From Paenibacillus pini JCM 16418 (GTDB lineage: Bacteria > Bacillota > Bacilli > Paenibacillales > Paenibacillaceae), in assembly GCF_000576305.1 (NCBI RefSeq), contig NZ_BAVZ01000007.1, forward strand, positions 1-64,000: a stretch of 64,000 nucleotides of DNA. Reading direction: 5' to 3'. The position numbers were made by a program, and so were the translations under genes. Below, in pieces: positions 1 to 9,519 of the stretch (positions within the stretch are counted from its first letter, which is position 1; each line of letters opens with the position of its first letter). Under the pieces are notes generated by a model that searched no databases, had not been told where the DNA came from, and worked only from the letters and a program-made list of their open reading frames with translations.

Positions 1-77
1 AATAAGCCTGCTATGAAATTCATTCATCTGAGATGAACCGAATTTCACACAGATTGCATTTGTTTCACAAATGCCCG
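1..77 (+). other. spacer upstream of 5S rRNA
   Basis: This stretch precedes the 5S gene and is probably the 23S-5S spacer of an rRNA operon whose 23S gene lies left of the window. I cannot see a 23S 3' end in it. The reading frame across it and the 5S gene is not coding. Confidence 0.5.
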
Positions 78-193
78 TTTGGTGGCGATAGCGGAGGGGT
101 TCCACGCGTACCCATCCCGAACACGACCGTTAAGCCTCCAGCGCCGATGGTACTTGGACCGAAGGGTCCTGGGAGAGTAGGACGTTGCCAAGC
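78..193 (+). rRNA. rrf: 5S ribosomal RNA
   Basis: The sequence has the Firmicute 5S layout: a start TTTGGTGGCGATAGCG, the central CCCATCCCGAACACG loop, GCGCCGATGGTA and GGGAGAGTAGGACG, and an end GCCAAGC that pairs with the start. Its length of 116 bases is normal. A terminator-like hairpin and eight tRNA genes follow, as in many Bacillales rRNA operons. Confidence 0.95.
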
Positions 194-197
194 GGAA

Positions 198-220
198 ACC
201 ACTTTTGTGGTATTTTTTTT
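198..220 (+). terminator. intrinsic terminator after 5S
   Basis: ACCAC and GTGGT form a short stem around a TTTT loop, followed by A and eight T. The stem is weak, so some read-through into the tRNA array is possible. Confidence 0.6.
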
Positions 221-320
221 GCCCAACTTGTATACATACAACATGGAATTGCTAGTGGGTAGAAGGATCGTTCAAGAAGATTATAGTAGTTCTATACATT
301 GACTTGAACTTTATATATAT

Positions 321-395
321 GGCCCGTTGGTCAAGGGGTTAAGACACCTCCCTTTCACGGAGGTAACATGGGTTCGAATCCCATACGGGTCACCA
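321..395 (+). tRNA. tRNA-Glu (TTC)
   Basis: Full cloverleaf with acceptor GGCCCGT/ACGGGTC, anticodon loop CTTTCAC (anticodon TTC), T-loop GGTTCGAATCC and encoded CCA. Confidence 0.95.
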
Positions 396-413
396 ATTTA
401 TATATTGTTTTTC

Positions 414-489
414 GGAGGCTTAGCTCAGCTGGGAGAGCATCTGCCTTACAAGCAGAGGGTCGGGGGTTCGATCCCCTCAGCCTCCACCA
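414..489 (+). tRNA. tRNA-Val (TAC)
   Basis: Acceptor GGAGGCT/AGCCTCC, D-loop AGCTCAGCTGGGAGAGC, anticodon loop CTTACAA (TAC), T-arm GGGGGTTCGATCCCC, encoded CCA. Confidence 0.95.
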
Positions 490-507
490 TATATGCTTTC
501 TGAATGA

Positions 508-587
<80 letters not shown>

Positions 588-594
588 GTATTAT

Positions 595-672
595 GGAACC
601 GTGGTGTAGTTGGCCTAACATGCCTGCCTGTCACGCAGGAGATCGCGGGTTCGAATCCCGTCGGTTCCGCCA
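595..672 (+). tRNA. tRNA-Asp (GTC)
   Basis: Acceptor GGAACCG/CGGTTCC, anticodon loop CTGTCAC (GTC), T-arm GCGGGTTCGAATCCCGT, discriminator G and encoded CCA. Confidence 0.95.
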
Positions 673-692
673 TTTATACCAATCATAAATAT

Positions 693-768
<76 letters not shown>

Positions 769-860
769 TTATGATTGTTCTGGTAAGGTTATATCGGATT
801 ATGGGTTATGATTTGCGGACAACGAAGTCTTGGATCGCCCCATACTTATCTAATTCCTGA

Positions 861-935
861 TGGGGGTTAGCCAAGCGGTAAGGCAACGGACTTTGACTCC
901 GTCACGCATAGGTTCAAATCCTATACCCCCAGCCA
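861..935 (+). tRNA. tRNA-Gln (TTG)
   Basis: Acceptor TGGGGGT/ACCCCCA with discriminator G, anticodon stem ACGGA/TCCGT around loop CTTTGAC (TTG), T-arm TAGGTTCAAATCCTA, encoded CCA. Confidence 0.93.
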
Positions 936-940
936 TTTAT

Positions 941-1016
941 GAGCCATTAGCTCAGTTGGTAGAGCACCTGACTTTTAATCAGGGTGTCGTAGGTTCGAAT
1001 CCTACATGGCTCACCA
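941..1016 (+). tRNA. tRNA-Lys (TTT)
   Basis: Acceptor GAGCCAT/ATGGCTC, D-arm AGCTCAGTTGGTAGAGC, anticodon loop CTTTTAA (TTT), T-arm GTAGGTTCGAATCCTAC, encoded CCA. It follows tRNA-Gln by only five bases. Confidence 0.95.
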
Positions 1017-1052
1017 TTTTACTCCTTGTTTTATAAGGACTGCCTTCAATGT

Positions 1053-1133
1053 GCGCGTGTGGCGGAATTGGCAGACGCACTAGACTTAGGATCTAGCGTC
1101 TATGACGTGGGGGTTCAAGTCCCTCCACGCGCA
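1053..1133 (+). tRNA. tRNA-Leu (TAG)
   Basis: Class II tRNA with a long variable arm. Acceptor GCGCGTG/CACGCGC, anticodon loop ACTTAGGAT with anticodon TAG, T-arm GGGGGTTCAAGTCCCTC. The 3' end is followed by TCA, so CCA must be added by the nucleotidyltransferase. Confidence 0.93.
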
Positions 1134-1140
1134 TCATAAC

Positions 1141-1165
1141 AAAAAACCCTTTTTAAGGGTTTTTT
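1141..1165 (+). terminator. intrinsic terminator of tRNA array
   Basis: AAAAAACCCT and AGGGTTTTTT form a perfect 10-base stem around TTTTA, with the T tract inside the 3' arm. It closes the eight-tRNA unit. Confidence 0.9.
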
Positions 1166-1205
1166 GTGTTTTTGGATATAGTTGGTTTGTAGAGGAGAAC
1201 ATTAA

Positions 1206-2963
1206 ATGAAAATTTCATTACGTAAACAAATGATTTTTAGCTTTTCAACTGTGTTTATTCTTCTGATCGTTATTTTTGGAAGCCTCATCCTAAATTACAA
1301 TATTTCCAACTATCAAAAGCAAAGTTTTGATTATGTACAAAAAATAGTAAAAGCTAATATCTCACTGAGTGACAACTATCTAGAGCAACTGATTACGGTC
1401 TCCAAAATTGTGGCTAATGATTCAGATATCCTGAAGGCAGTCACCTACCGCAATAGTGTAAAGGAAGTCGATTATTCGGTTGAGCTTTATAATCAAAGGA
1501 ATGTGGCCGCCAAGATTAAACAGTTGGATGTATTAAATGATATTACGAATGCTTTGATTATTGGCAATGATGACGAGTATTTATACTATTATGGAAGTTC
1601 GCCTGTGAGAGGATATCATTTTGGAGCACAGGAATGGTTTACCAATGCTAATCTGATGAGTAATAAATATATTCATTTTACGAATTTCCATCCTACCGAT
1701 TATCTGCTCAATGATAAGAATAAACAGACGGTATCCGTTATTGTTCCGATTCTAAATGCAAATCAATATAGTATATCAAAACGAGCCTATCTAATGTGTG
1801 ATTTCAATCTTGATCCGATTATAGTGGATAGCAGTAGTAAAGGGAACTCACAGATTGCTATATTTGACGGAACAAACCCTGTATACTTCACGAATAAAAG
1901 CTGGCTTGCCGAGAGCCAAAAGGCAGAGATTGCCGAGAGTTTGACTAAAGAACAAAAGTCTTTTGTCATTTCTAAGACGAAGGATAATCCAGTATCTTAT
2001 TTGGTAGTGAATGAAACCTCGAAAATTTCCGGATGGTCTATTCTTGGGATTATGCCCTTAACGGAATTAGAACAGATGCGGACTACCAATACAACCTTCG
2101 TTATTGTTATAATTGTAATCGCTTGCATTCTAGTTGTTTTCTTATCTGGTTGGATATCCCGATCTATTCTAGTTCCTATAAACAGCTTGATTGTGAAATT
2201 CAACGAGATTGCCGCAGGACGAAGAGACGTTTCTTTTAAGGAGTCTAGAAGCATCGAGATTAATTCAATCGCCATCAATGCTGAAAATATGCTGAATAAT
2301 ATTAATCACTTAACAGACGAAATTATTGAAGAACAGAAGAGAGTGGCCTCAGCACAATTTAAAGTTCTCCAGCACCAAATTAATCCGCATTTCCTTAATA
2401 ATGTACTGCAATCCATTAAAGCAATGGCTGTTTGCGGGGATGTTGAGTCTGTATCAAGAGCTGTAACCTTACTCGGCAAAATTCTTTCCTACTCTGTTTA
2501 TAATCCATATGAGCAAGTGGGACTACAGGAAGAACTGAGCTATACAGAGAACTATATTTTGCTTCAAAATATCCGGTTTAATAATCTGATTACATATACA
2601 ATGCATTGCGACGATCATCTTCAACACTTCACAGTCCCTAAATTAATGATTCAACCTCTGGTGGAGAATGCGATAGAGCACGGTTTTCAGAATCATCAAG
2701 AAGGACATATCACTATTGTTGCTGAGGATGTGGGGCATGAGATTTATATAGCAGTTACAAATAACGGGACTGTGGTGGATGCTGCGGAAGTGAATCGTCT
2801 TAACGAGGTATTACAAAGCGAGGATACCTACAAACAGAACAAAAGTATAGGTTTATTAAATTTGAATCAAAGGTTAAAAAGCTGTTTTGGACCTGAAGCA
2901 GGCATACAAATTTTTTCAAGAGAAGGTATGAATACAAGTATTGTCATCACGATACCCAAATAA
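1206..2963 (+). CDS. YesM-type sensor histidine kinase
   Basis: Membrane sensor kinase that probably phosphorylates the response regulator encoded 15 bases downstream. The 585-residue protein has a membrane segment near residues 10-30, an extracellular Cache-like sensor (about 31-295), a second membrane segment (about 296-318), a HAMP linker, a His_kinase domain with QINPHFLNN (candidate phospho-His H395) and an ATPase domain with the QPLVENAIEHG N-box. This is the YesM/LytS layout, usual length. The start is set by AGAGGAGA 8 bases upstream. The ligand is unknown; the GH31 and importer genes downstream suggest an oligosaccharide. Confidence 0.9.
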   Translation: MKISLRKQMIFSFSTVFILLIVIFGSLILNYNISNYQKQSFDYVQKIVKANISLSDNYLEQLITVSKIVANDSDILKAVTYRNSVKEVDYSVELYNQRNVAAKIKQLDVLNDITNALIIGNDDEYLYYYGSSPVRGYHFGAQEWFTNANLMSNKYIHFTNFHPTDYLLNDKNKQTVSVIVPILNANQYSISKRAYLMCDFNLDPIIVDSSSKGNSQIAIFDGTNPVYFTNKSWLAESQKAEIAESLTKEQKSFVISKTKDNPVSYLVVNETSKISGWSILGIMPLTELEQMRTTNTTFVIVIIVIACILVVFLSGWISRSILVPINSLIVKFNEIAAGRRDVSFKESRSIEINSIAINAENMLNNINHLTDEIIEEQKRVASAQFKVLQHQINPHFLNNVLQSIKAMAVCGDVESVSRAVTLLGKILSYSVYNPYEQVGLQEELSYTENYILLQNIRFNNLITYTMHCDDHLQHFTVPKLMIQPLVENAIEHGFQNHQEGHITIVAEDVGHEIYIAVTNNGTVVDAAEVNRLNEVLQSEDTYKQNKSIGLLNLNQRLKSCFGPEAGIQIFSREGMNTSIVITIPK

Positions 2964-2978
2964 GAAAGGAGGATACAT

Positions 2979-4547
2979 ATGTTATCCGTAATGATTGTGG
3001 ACGACGAGATTTTATCTATCCGAATGATGGAGAGTATTTTAGATTGGAGCAGTTTGGGCATTCAGATCGTGGGAACTGCGCAAAATGGAATGGAGGCTCT
3101 AAGTCAGTTCTATAAACTAAATCCCAATATTATTATTACGGATATTAAGATGCCAAATTTAGATGGTATAGAATTTATTAAAAAAGCTAGAGAATCGAGC
3201 CCCGAAACAGAGTTTATATTAATTAGTGCGTATGCGGATTTTGATTATGTCAAAAAGGCGATAGAACTGGGTTGCTCTAATTATATTCTTAAACCTGTCG
3301 ATGAGTTTGAGCTTGAAAATACGTTAAAAAAAATCACCGCGAAGATTAGTTACAAAAAAGCAGAAGAGAAGAATGCTACGAAAAATTGGCTTCAGCATGA
3401 AAAGCAGGTTATATTTCGCTATATGAACACAGGAACAAATCCACTTGCGGCTTCCAAAAGCGCATCTAATCTAGGGATTCGTTTTTCCTCCTTTGCCTTG
3501 TTTGATTTTATTCTGAGTGATCGTTCTATCAATGAATATATTGAGAATAATCTTCAACTGGATGCTCAAATGGGGTTTATTATGGAACGTATGACTAACG
3601 TTATGAGTAGTTATGGACACTATGTGCTTTTCGATTATGAGGATTATAAGTGGACGGCCATACTGTATGATTGTGAAGCTCAGCAGCTTCCGGCATGTGC
3701 TGAACAGATGGTTGCTTTCTTCTCAGAAGAGATTCGTATGGATATCAATGTTTGTTTCAGTCATGTGGGTAGCGAGATGAGCGAACTGCCTCAGTTATAC
3801 CATCGTCTACGTCACTTGAGTCGGTTTAGTTTCTTTGTGGGTGATGAACCTATTCTAGGATATGGGTACAATTGTGTGGAAACCCAGTTTGAGCAAATCG
3901 ATCTAATGCCGTTTAACAAAACAATGACAGCTGCATTGCAGCATAACGACATTGAGCAGGCAGCGCAGATCTTAGATGAGGTACTATTATTATCAGGTAA
4001 AGCAGACCCGTCTTCACTGCATCTTTTTATAGACTTTTGTTATAATGCCTTTTGCATTATTCGAGAGAAACTAAGCTCTGAAAACAAGCTAAGTGCGGAT
4101 CTTCAATATATACTCAACATCAGCTATAAAGATATATCTCAAATATCAACTATAGAAGAGCTGAGTATATTTATGAATCGCATGCTACTCTTACTCTCCG
4201 GGGGAGGAAAGCTCTCTAAACCGAAGTATAGCAGTTTGGTAGAGGCAGGAATTCAATATTTACATGACAATTATGATCGCAATTTATCATTGGAAGAAGT
4301 GTGTACACATCTTGCTGTGAGCAAAAACTATTTTAGCTATTTATTTAAACGAGAGACGGAGCATAATCTGTGGGCTTATCTTACCGATATCCGTTTGAAC
4401 AAATCGAAAGAGCTATTAGCGACAACTGAAATGAAAAGTTATGAGATCGCATATATGGTGGGGTATGACAACCCTAGTTATTTCTCTAAATTATTCAAGA
4501 AAAGTACAGGTCAGACGCCTAATGAATTCAGGGGATTAACTAAGTAA
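2979..4547 (+). CDS. YesN-type response regulator, AraC output
   Basis: Transcription activator paired with the kinase just upstream. Residues 1-120 form a receiver domain with acidic pocket D8-D9, phospho-acceptor D55 in ITDIKMP and lysine in YILKPVD. A long linker follows, then a C-terminal AraC double HTH (about 420-520) with the signature IAYMVGYDNPSYFSKLFKKSTG. Length of 522 residues is normal for YesN. A strong AAAGGAGG precedes the ATG. It probably activates the GH31, importer and GH16 genes that follow. A strong terminator after it separates the regulators from those genes. Confidence 0.9.
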   Translation: MLSVMIVDDEILSIRMMESILDWSSLGIQIVGTAQNGMEALSQFYKLNPNIIITDIKMPNLDGIEFIKKARESSPETEFILISAYADFDYVKKAIELGCSNYILKPVDEFELENTLKKITAKISYKKAEEKNATKNWLQHEKQVIFRYMNTGTNPLAASKSASNLGIRFSSFALFDFILSDRSINEYIENNLQLDAQMGFIMERMTNVMSSYGHYVLFDYEDYKWTAILYDCEAQQLPACAEQMVAFFSEEIRMDINVCFSHVGSEMSELPQLYHRLRHLSRFSFFVGDEPILGYGYNCVETQFEQIDLMPFNKTMTAALQHNDIEQAAQILDEVLLLSGKADPSSLHLFIDFCYNAFCIIREKLSSENKLSADLQYILNISYKDISQISTIEELSIFMNRMLLLLSGGGKLSKPKYSSLVEAGIQYLHDNYDRNLSLEEVCTHLAVSKNYFSYLFKRETEHNLWAYLTDIRLNKSKELLATTEMKSYEIAYMVGYDNPSYFSKLFKKSTGQTPNEFRGLTK

Positions 4548-4584
4548 TATATTGCTATAAAAACAGAAAAGAGTTCATTGTCTC

Positions 4585-4633
4585 AAGGCTTATCCTCCGT
4601 TAATCTGATATCAGAACGGAGGTAAGCCTTTTT
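4585..4633 (+). terminator. terminator whose 3' arm carries the next gene's SD
   Basis: AAGGCTTA-(T bulge)-CCTCCGTT pairs with AACGGAGGTAAGCCTT over 16 base pairs, then TTTTT. It is a textbook intrinsic terminator for the two-component genes. The 3' arm contains GGAGG (4618-4622 region), 11 bases before the ATG of the GH31 gene at 4634, so the folded hairpin would also hide that ribosome binding site. Confidence 0.85.
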
Positions 4634-6151
4634 ATGATTATTCAAATGCTTGAGAACGAGTACTGGTATGGCGGTTGTGTTAGTGAAGGGAAAAGGATGC
4701 CTATAGGACAGGATCATTGTGCCCAGTTTAATATGGAGCAGAATCCAACTCCGAATCAGGCGATGCCGTTATTTATTTCTTCAAAAGGACGTTATTTATG
4801 GAGAGATAGCGGATTTGCAATTCAATTTAATAGGGGTACCATCACTTGCCCAGATAATATTACGCTAGCAAGTGGCTTTGATACACTTCGAGGTGCTTAT
4901 CTGGGTGCGATGAAACAGCATTTTCCATTTGAGCAGATTACTCTATCATCAACACTATGGGACAAGCCCATTTTTAACAGTTGGATTGAACTTACCTTTA
5001 ACCAGAATGAGAAAGATCTACTGCAATATGCAGAGAATATTGTACAAAATGGGTTTGAGCCTGGTGCGTTCATGATCGATGACGGCTGGAGTGAGTCCTA
5101 CGGTGATTGGACATTTCATTCAGGTAAGTTTGCGAATCCACGGCAGTTTATTAGTAAACTGAATGAGATGGGTTTTTCTGTAATGGTATGGGTCTGTCCA
5201 TTTATCACACCGGATACCGTGGCTTATCGGGAAGCACGTAAACTTGATATTTTAATAAAAACATCCGATGGTAAGCCTTACATAAGTGAATGGTGGAATG
5301 GATGCTCTGCTGTATTGGACTTTTCGAATCCTGCTGCCGTGTCATGGTTTGATGACCAACTGAAACGATTGCAGGATCTGGGAATACAGGGATTCAAATT
5401 TGATGCAGGAGATAGTCTTTATTATCGAACAGACAATGTAACTTGTGGGAATGTAACTCCAGATGAGCAATCACGTCTATGGGCGCAATACGGATCGAAG
5501 TATTCATTGAATGAATACCGAGTAACATTTCGGGCAGGGGGAAGTTCTTTATTCCAGCGCCTATGCGATAAAGAGCATTCATGGGGTGACAAAGGGATAG
5601 CGGCATTGATCCCCGACAGCCTAGCACAAGGCATAACAGGTCATCCGTTCAGTTGCCCAGATATGGTCGGAGGCGGAGAATATTTGAATTTTCAGGAATT
5701 GGAGCATGGGGGGCTGGATGAAGAACTCTTCTGTCGTCACAGTGAAATTGCCTGCTTAATGCCAGCTATTCAGTTCTCTGCTGCGCCGTGGCGAATCTTG
5801 TCTACGGACAATCTACAGAAAATTCAGCAGCATCTGAGCATTCGTAGCCAGTTCGCTACAGAGCGGAAGAATGCCTATGACAAAGCTGTCCAGTGCGGGG
5901 AGCCAATCATCCGGTATATGGAGTATCAGTTCCCAGGACAAGGTATGGAGGCCGTCACAGATCAGTTCATGCTAGGAGATACTGTGCTGGTTGCACCTTT
6001 ATATGAAAAAGGAGCTACTTCTCGTCATGTGAATGTTCCTAAAGGGACATGGTCATTTGAAGGACGAACATTCGTGAGCGAAGGGGAATCATTAGTATTC
6101 ACTCCAAGTGAGGCCCGTCCCGTTATTTTTAAAATGCTCCAAAGCGACTAA
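4634..6151 (+). CDS. GH31 family glycoside hydrolase
   Basis: Retaining alpha-glycosidase of family GH31, cytoplasmic since no signal peptide is present. The TIM barrel carries FMIDDGW (about 147-152), the nucleophile motif GFKFDAGD (candidate nucleophile D257), HSWGD (candidate acid/base D319) and PDMVGG, which corresponds to the DIGGF motif of the family. A beta-rich C-terminal domain follows. At 505 residues it is short, lacking most of the large N-terminal domain of classical alpha-glucosidases. The substrate cannot be read; alpha-galactoside, xyloside or sulfoquinovoside activity are all open. The ATG at 4634 directly abuts the T tract of the preceding terminator; its SD lies in that hairpin. 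Confidence 0.85.
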   Translation: MIIQMLENEYWYGGCVSEGKRMPIGQDHCAQFNMEQNPTPNQAMPLFISSKGRYLWRDSGFAIQFNRGTITCPDNITLASGFDTLRGAYLGAMKQHFPFEQITLSSTLWDKPIFNSWIELTFNQNEKDLLQYAENIVQNGFEPGAFMIDDGWSESYGDWTFHSGKFANPRQFISKLNEMGFSVMVWVCPFITPDTVAYREARKLDILIKTSDGKPYISEWWNGCSAVLDFSNPAAVSWFDDQLKRLQDLGIQGFKFDAGDSLYYRTDNVTCGNVTPDEQSRLWAQYGSKYSLNEYRVTFRAGGSSLFQRLCDKEHSWGDKGIAALIPDSLAQGITGHPFSCPDMVGGGEYLNFQELEHGGLDEELFCRHSEIACLMPAIQFSAAPWRILSTDNLQKIQQHLSIRSQFATERKNAYDKAVQCGEPIIRYMEYQFPGQGMEAVTDQFMLGDTVLVAPLYEKGATSRHVNVPKGTWSFEGRTFVSEGESLVFTPSEARPVIFKMLQSD

Positions 6152-6194
6152 AACGTAATAAAGTGTTAGAAGTTAGTGGGCCAATCGTAATATA

Positions 6195-6209
6195 TTGCAA
6201 TCGCTTTCA
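6195..6209 (+). promoter_or_regulatory. cre site (CcpA operator)
   Basis: TTGCAATCGCTTTCA matches the cre consensus WTGNAANCGNWNNCW at every fixed position. It lies 157 bases upstream of the substrate-binding protein gene and implies carbon catabolite repression of the importer operon. CcpA binding itself is inference. Confidence 0.7.
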
Positions 6210-6365
6210 ATTGTGAAAAAGATCTGTATATCAAGAGAACAATTTGCAATAATTTTATGCTATAAAAGCGGAATACAGTTCCTTCTGCAAGGTACAGGGC
6301 AGTTGATAAGATAGAGCTAGAAACAAGACGTTCTCAGAGGTTATATCTAAAGGGGGAAATATGAA

Positions 6366-7660
6366 TTGAAAAAGAAATGGCTTTCTTTAATGATGTGCGC
6401 AGCGATTATACCATCTATGATTGCAGGCTGTGGTAACAGTACCTCGGATACGGATTCAGGTAAGACGACCACAGAAGGTTCAAAGGGTTCTGACAAAAAA
6501 GTAGAAATCCGTGTGATGGCTTATAACGCAGAATCTACGCGTGCAACCTATCTGAAGCTACTAGAAGAGAAGCTTCCCAACATCAAGGTTACGTTTGAGT
6601 TTGTGGCGCTAGATAATTTCAACAATGTATTGAATTCGCAGCTTCAAGCGGGTCAAGGACCGGATATCATTGAGGTGGGAGGCGAGACTAGACTGCTTGC
6701 GAATGCAGGCTACCTGATGGATCTTACTGGCGAGGAATTTACGTCAAAATATGCAGATTCAGGCCTAGCTCCTTACTCCGTAGATGGTAAAGTATTCGCG
6801 ACACCACTACAGATTGGTATGAAGGTATTTTTTATAACAAAGCTATGTTCCGTGATAACGGCATTCAAGTTCCGAAAACATTTGATCAGTTTATTAAGAT
6901 TCATAAGGACCTCCTTGCCAAAGGGACAAAACCTCAAACAATGGGTGCACAGTCTTGGGAGCCTATGATGAAGCAAAGTATTGGTGTGGTAAATAATGAC
7001 TTTTACTCTAAATCAGAAAATATAAATTTTGATCAGAAATTTAATAAAGGAGAAGTTAAGCTCGCTGATGCTTGGCTGCCTTCGGTAGAGAAATGGGCTA
7101 GTCTCATATCCGAAGGAATTCTGACTAAGGATATGCTTGGACTCAGCTATGATCAGGCGCTTGATGAGTTCGCCACTGGCAAAGCTGCGATGTGGGAAAG
7201 TGGTCCATGGGCAGTGAAAACCATTATGGAGAAGAATCCGAAGATGGAGCTGGGTATGTTCCCGATCCCTGGATCTTCAGAAGGTCCAGGCTGGTTGGTA
7301 GGTGGCCCGGGATCTGCATTAGCTATCAATGCGAAGACAAGTCATAAAGCTGAAGTATTAGAGATTCTAGGGTTGACTGCAACTCCTGAAGCACAGCAGG
7401 CGCTGATTAAAGATAACGCAGGAAGCTCATTCCTCAAAGGCGTTGATGCTAATTTGGGTGAGATTTACAAAGATTGTGAAGAGGCCTTTAAAGCAGGTAA
7501 TGTATATGCTCCATGGACGGCAGCTTGGATTTCTGGCAACCCCGTTGTTGAAGGTTACGGTAAATCACTTCAAGAAGTGCTTGCAGGTACCAAGACAGTT
7601 AAGCAGGCCTTAGAAGAGGCTGACAAAGTTAATGATACGATGCGTGAATCACTGAAATAA
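6366..7660 (+). CDS. sugar ABC transporter substrate-binding lipoprotein, frameshifted
   Basis: Extracellular binding lipoprotein that would deliver sugar to the two permeases downstream. It starts at TTG 6366 after AAAGGGGG. A signal peptide ends in the lipobox IAGC (C22), followed by a Ser/Thr-rich linker and a family 1 solute-binding fold. The first frame runs through ATPLQIGMK; the second resumes at FYNKAMFRDNG and runs to 7660. One base is missing at about 6824-6833, in or next to a T6 run. Restored length is about 430 residues, the usual size. Either a sequencing deletion or a fresh mutation; I favour the first because many genes here show the same defect. Confidence 0.8.
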
Positions 7661-7689
7661 GGAAATAAGCTGAATGAAAGAGTAGAGAT

Positions 7690-7732
7690 AAATAAAAACC
7701 AACAGGTGAACGAAGCTTCTTGGTTTTTATTT
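7690..7732 (+). terminator. intercistronic hairpin after binding-protein gene
   Basis: AAATAAAAACCAA pairs perfectly with TTGGTTTTTATTT over 13 bases. It sits between the binding-protein stop and the permease start. Partial termination or mRNA stabilisation here would make the binding protein more abundant than the permeases, as is common in such operons. Confidence 0.7.
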
Positions 7733-7768
7733 TGTCTTCCGCTCGGTAAAAGGGAGGTCCGAACCATA

Positions 7769-8650
7769 TTGAACGTTAAGAGAAGAGACCGGGTTTTTCT
7801 TTTTATGATACTTCCTGCTTTTATAGGTTTTGTATTATTGTTTATTTTGCCAACGATCATGAGTTTTGCCTATAGTGTGACAAACTGGTCTGTGTATAAA
7901 CCCAATTATAAATTTGTTGGTTTCGATAATTATGTGAAATTATTTACGGATACAAAAAATATTGCAGCGATCAAGCATTCTGTTACTTACGCCTTGGTCA
8001 TTACAATCGTACAAAATGCTTTGGCCATTTGTTTTGCAGTACTGCTTAACCGTAAGAAGATTATGGCTAACATTGTGAAATCGATATTCTTTTTACCGGC
8101 AGTGCTTAGTGTCTTAGTTGTAGGTTTTCTATTTCAATATATTATGACCTCAGCCGATTCTGGACTTTTGAACTCAATCATCACTTTTTTTGGAGGAACT
8201 CCAGTCAATTGGCTTGGTAATGAAAAGATCGCGCTATATTCCGTTTTGTCTACTCAGGTGTGGCAATGGACAGGTTGGAGCATGGTCATTTATATTGCCA
8301 GTTTAAAAAGCATTGATGGTTCGTTGTACGAAGCTGCTGAAATCGACGGGGCTAGTAAATTGCAGTCCTTTCGTTATATCTCCCTGCCGCTGCTATACCC
8401 TGCTGCCTCCTTCAATATCTTAATGAGCTTGATCGGTGGCTTGAAAGTGTTCGATGCGGTGTTTGCCATGACCAAGGGAGGTCCAGGTTATGCCTCAGAG
8501 ACGATTATGACTACTTTAATTCGTGAAGGGTTCAACAGTGGACGAACAGCATATGCTTCAGCTTTTGCCGTTGTATTCTTTGTTATTGTGTTTGTAATGA
8601 GTAAGATTATTACGTATTTCTTGAACAAATGGGAGGAGAAACTGTCATGA
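7769..8650 (+). CDS. sugar ABC transporter permease (MalF/UgpA type)
   Basis: Inner-membrane permease, about 293 residues with six predicted membrane helices. The EAA loop reads EAAEIDGASKLQSFRYISLPLL, the site that docks the ATPase. I place the start at TTG 7769 because GGGAGGT lies 11 bases upstream and residues after it (KRRDRVFLF) match the usual N terminus; an earlier in-frame GTG at 7706 lies inside the preceding hairpin loop. It overlaps the next permease gene by four bases (ATGA). No ATPase gene is nearby, so a shared MsmX-type ATPase is likely. Confidence 0.9.
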   Translation: MNVKRRDRVFLFMILPAFIGFVLLFILPTIMSFAYSVTNWSVYKPNYKFVGFDNYVKLFTDTKNIAAIKHSVTYALVITIVQNALAICFAVLLNRKKIMANIVKSIFFLPAVLSVLVVGFLFQYIMTSADSGLLNSIITFFGGTPVNWLGNEKIALYSVLSTQVWQWTGWSMVIYIASLKSIDGSLYEAAEIDGASKLQSFRYISLPLLYPAASFNILMSLIGGLKVFDAVFAMTKGGPGYASETIMTTLIREGFNSGRTAYASAFAVVFFVIVFVMSKIITYFLNKWEEKLS

Positions 8651-9480
8651 TAACTTCCAAGAGACTCCGTAATACATCTCTTAACCTCCTGTATGCTATC
8701 ATTGGAGCAGGGATGCTATTGCCCATTTATTATCTGATTGTGACTACTTTTAAGACTCCGACGGAGGCTGCGAGCAGTCCTTTGGGGCTTCCGAAGCAGT
8801 TCATGTTTGAAAATTATATTAACGCATTCAACGCTATGAATTACCCAAGAGCACTTTTGAATAACGTGTTGATTACAGGATGCGCTGTTATCGTGCTCAT
8901 TCTGATCTCTTCTATGGCAGCATATGTTATCGCTCGAAGTAAGAAGAGAATATATAAATGGATGTTCTCCGTATTTATGGTGGGACTCATTATTCCATTT
9001 CAGATTGCGATTATTCCGCTGTATAAAATCATCTCAGGCCTGCATTTGATGAACACGTTGCCTGGAGTCATCCTGATTGACGTATTCTGCATTAACTTGC
9101 CGTTGTCTATCTTTCTGTTCAGAGGATTCATCAATACGGTGCCCATTGAACTTGAAGAAGCGGCTGCGATTGACGGATACGGAACCTTCCGCACCTTCTG
9201 GAGTATCATATTCCCGCTGCTGAAACCGATTGTTTCCACGGTTGCGATTCTAGATGCACTGGCTGTGTGGAATGACTTTCTCACCCCTCTATTATTTTTG
9301 CAAGATCCGAGCAAGGCCGTACTGCTGCAAGAGGTTTATAAAAACGTAGGTCCATTCTCCACCAACTGGACGGCATTTTTCCCGATGCTCGTTTTAGCAA
9401 CTTTGCCGCTGGTCATTTTTTATCTCATTATGCAGAGAAGTATTATTGAAGGTGTTGTGGCAGGTTCGGTAAAAGGATAG
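8647..9480 (+). CDS. sugar ABC transporter permease (MalG/UgpE type)
   Basis: Second permease of the importer, 277 residues, six helices, EAA loop EEAAAIDGYGTFRTFWSIIFPLL and the conserved C terminus IIEGVVAGSVKG. The start at ATG 8647 overlaps the previous stop and has GGGAGGAG at proper distance; an upstream in-frame ATG at 8629 has no clear SD. The translational coupling indicates a heterodimeric permease. Confidence 0.92.
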   Translation: MITSKRLRNTSLNLLYAIIGAGMLLPIYYLIVTTFKTPTEAASSPLGLPKQFMFENYINAFNAMNYPRALLNNVLITGCAVIVLILISSMAAYVIARSKKRIYKWMFSVFMVGLIIPFQIAIIPLYKIISGLHLMNTLPGVILIDVFCINLPLSIFLFRGFINTVPIELEEAAAIDGYGTFRTFWSIIFPLLKPIVSTVAILDALAVWNDFLTPLLFLQDPSKAVLLQEVYKNVGPFSTNWTAFFPMLVLATLPLVIFYLIMQRSIIEGVVAGSVKG

Positions 9481-9519
9481 TTGTAGCGAATTCAATTTGT
9501 AATATAGGGAGGAAATACA

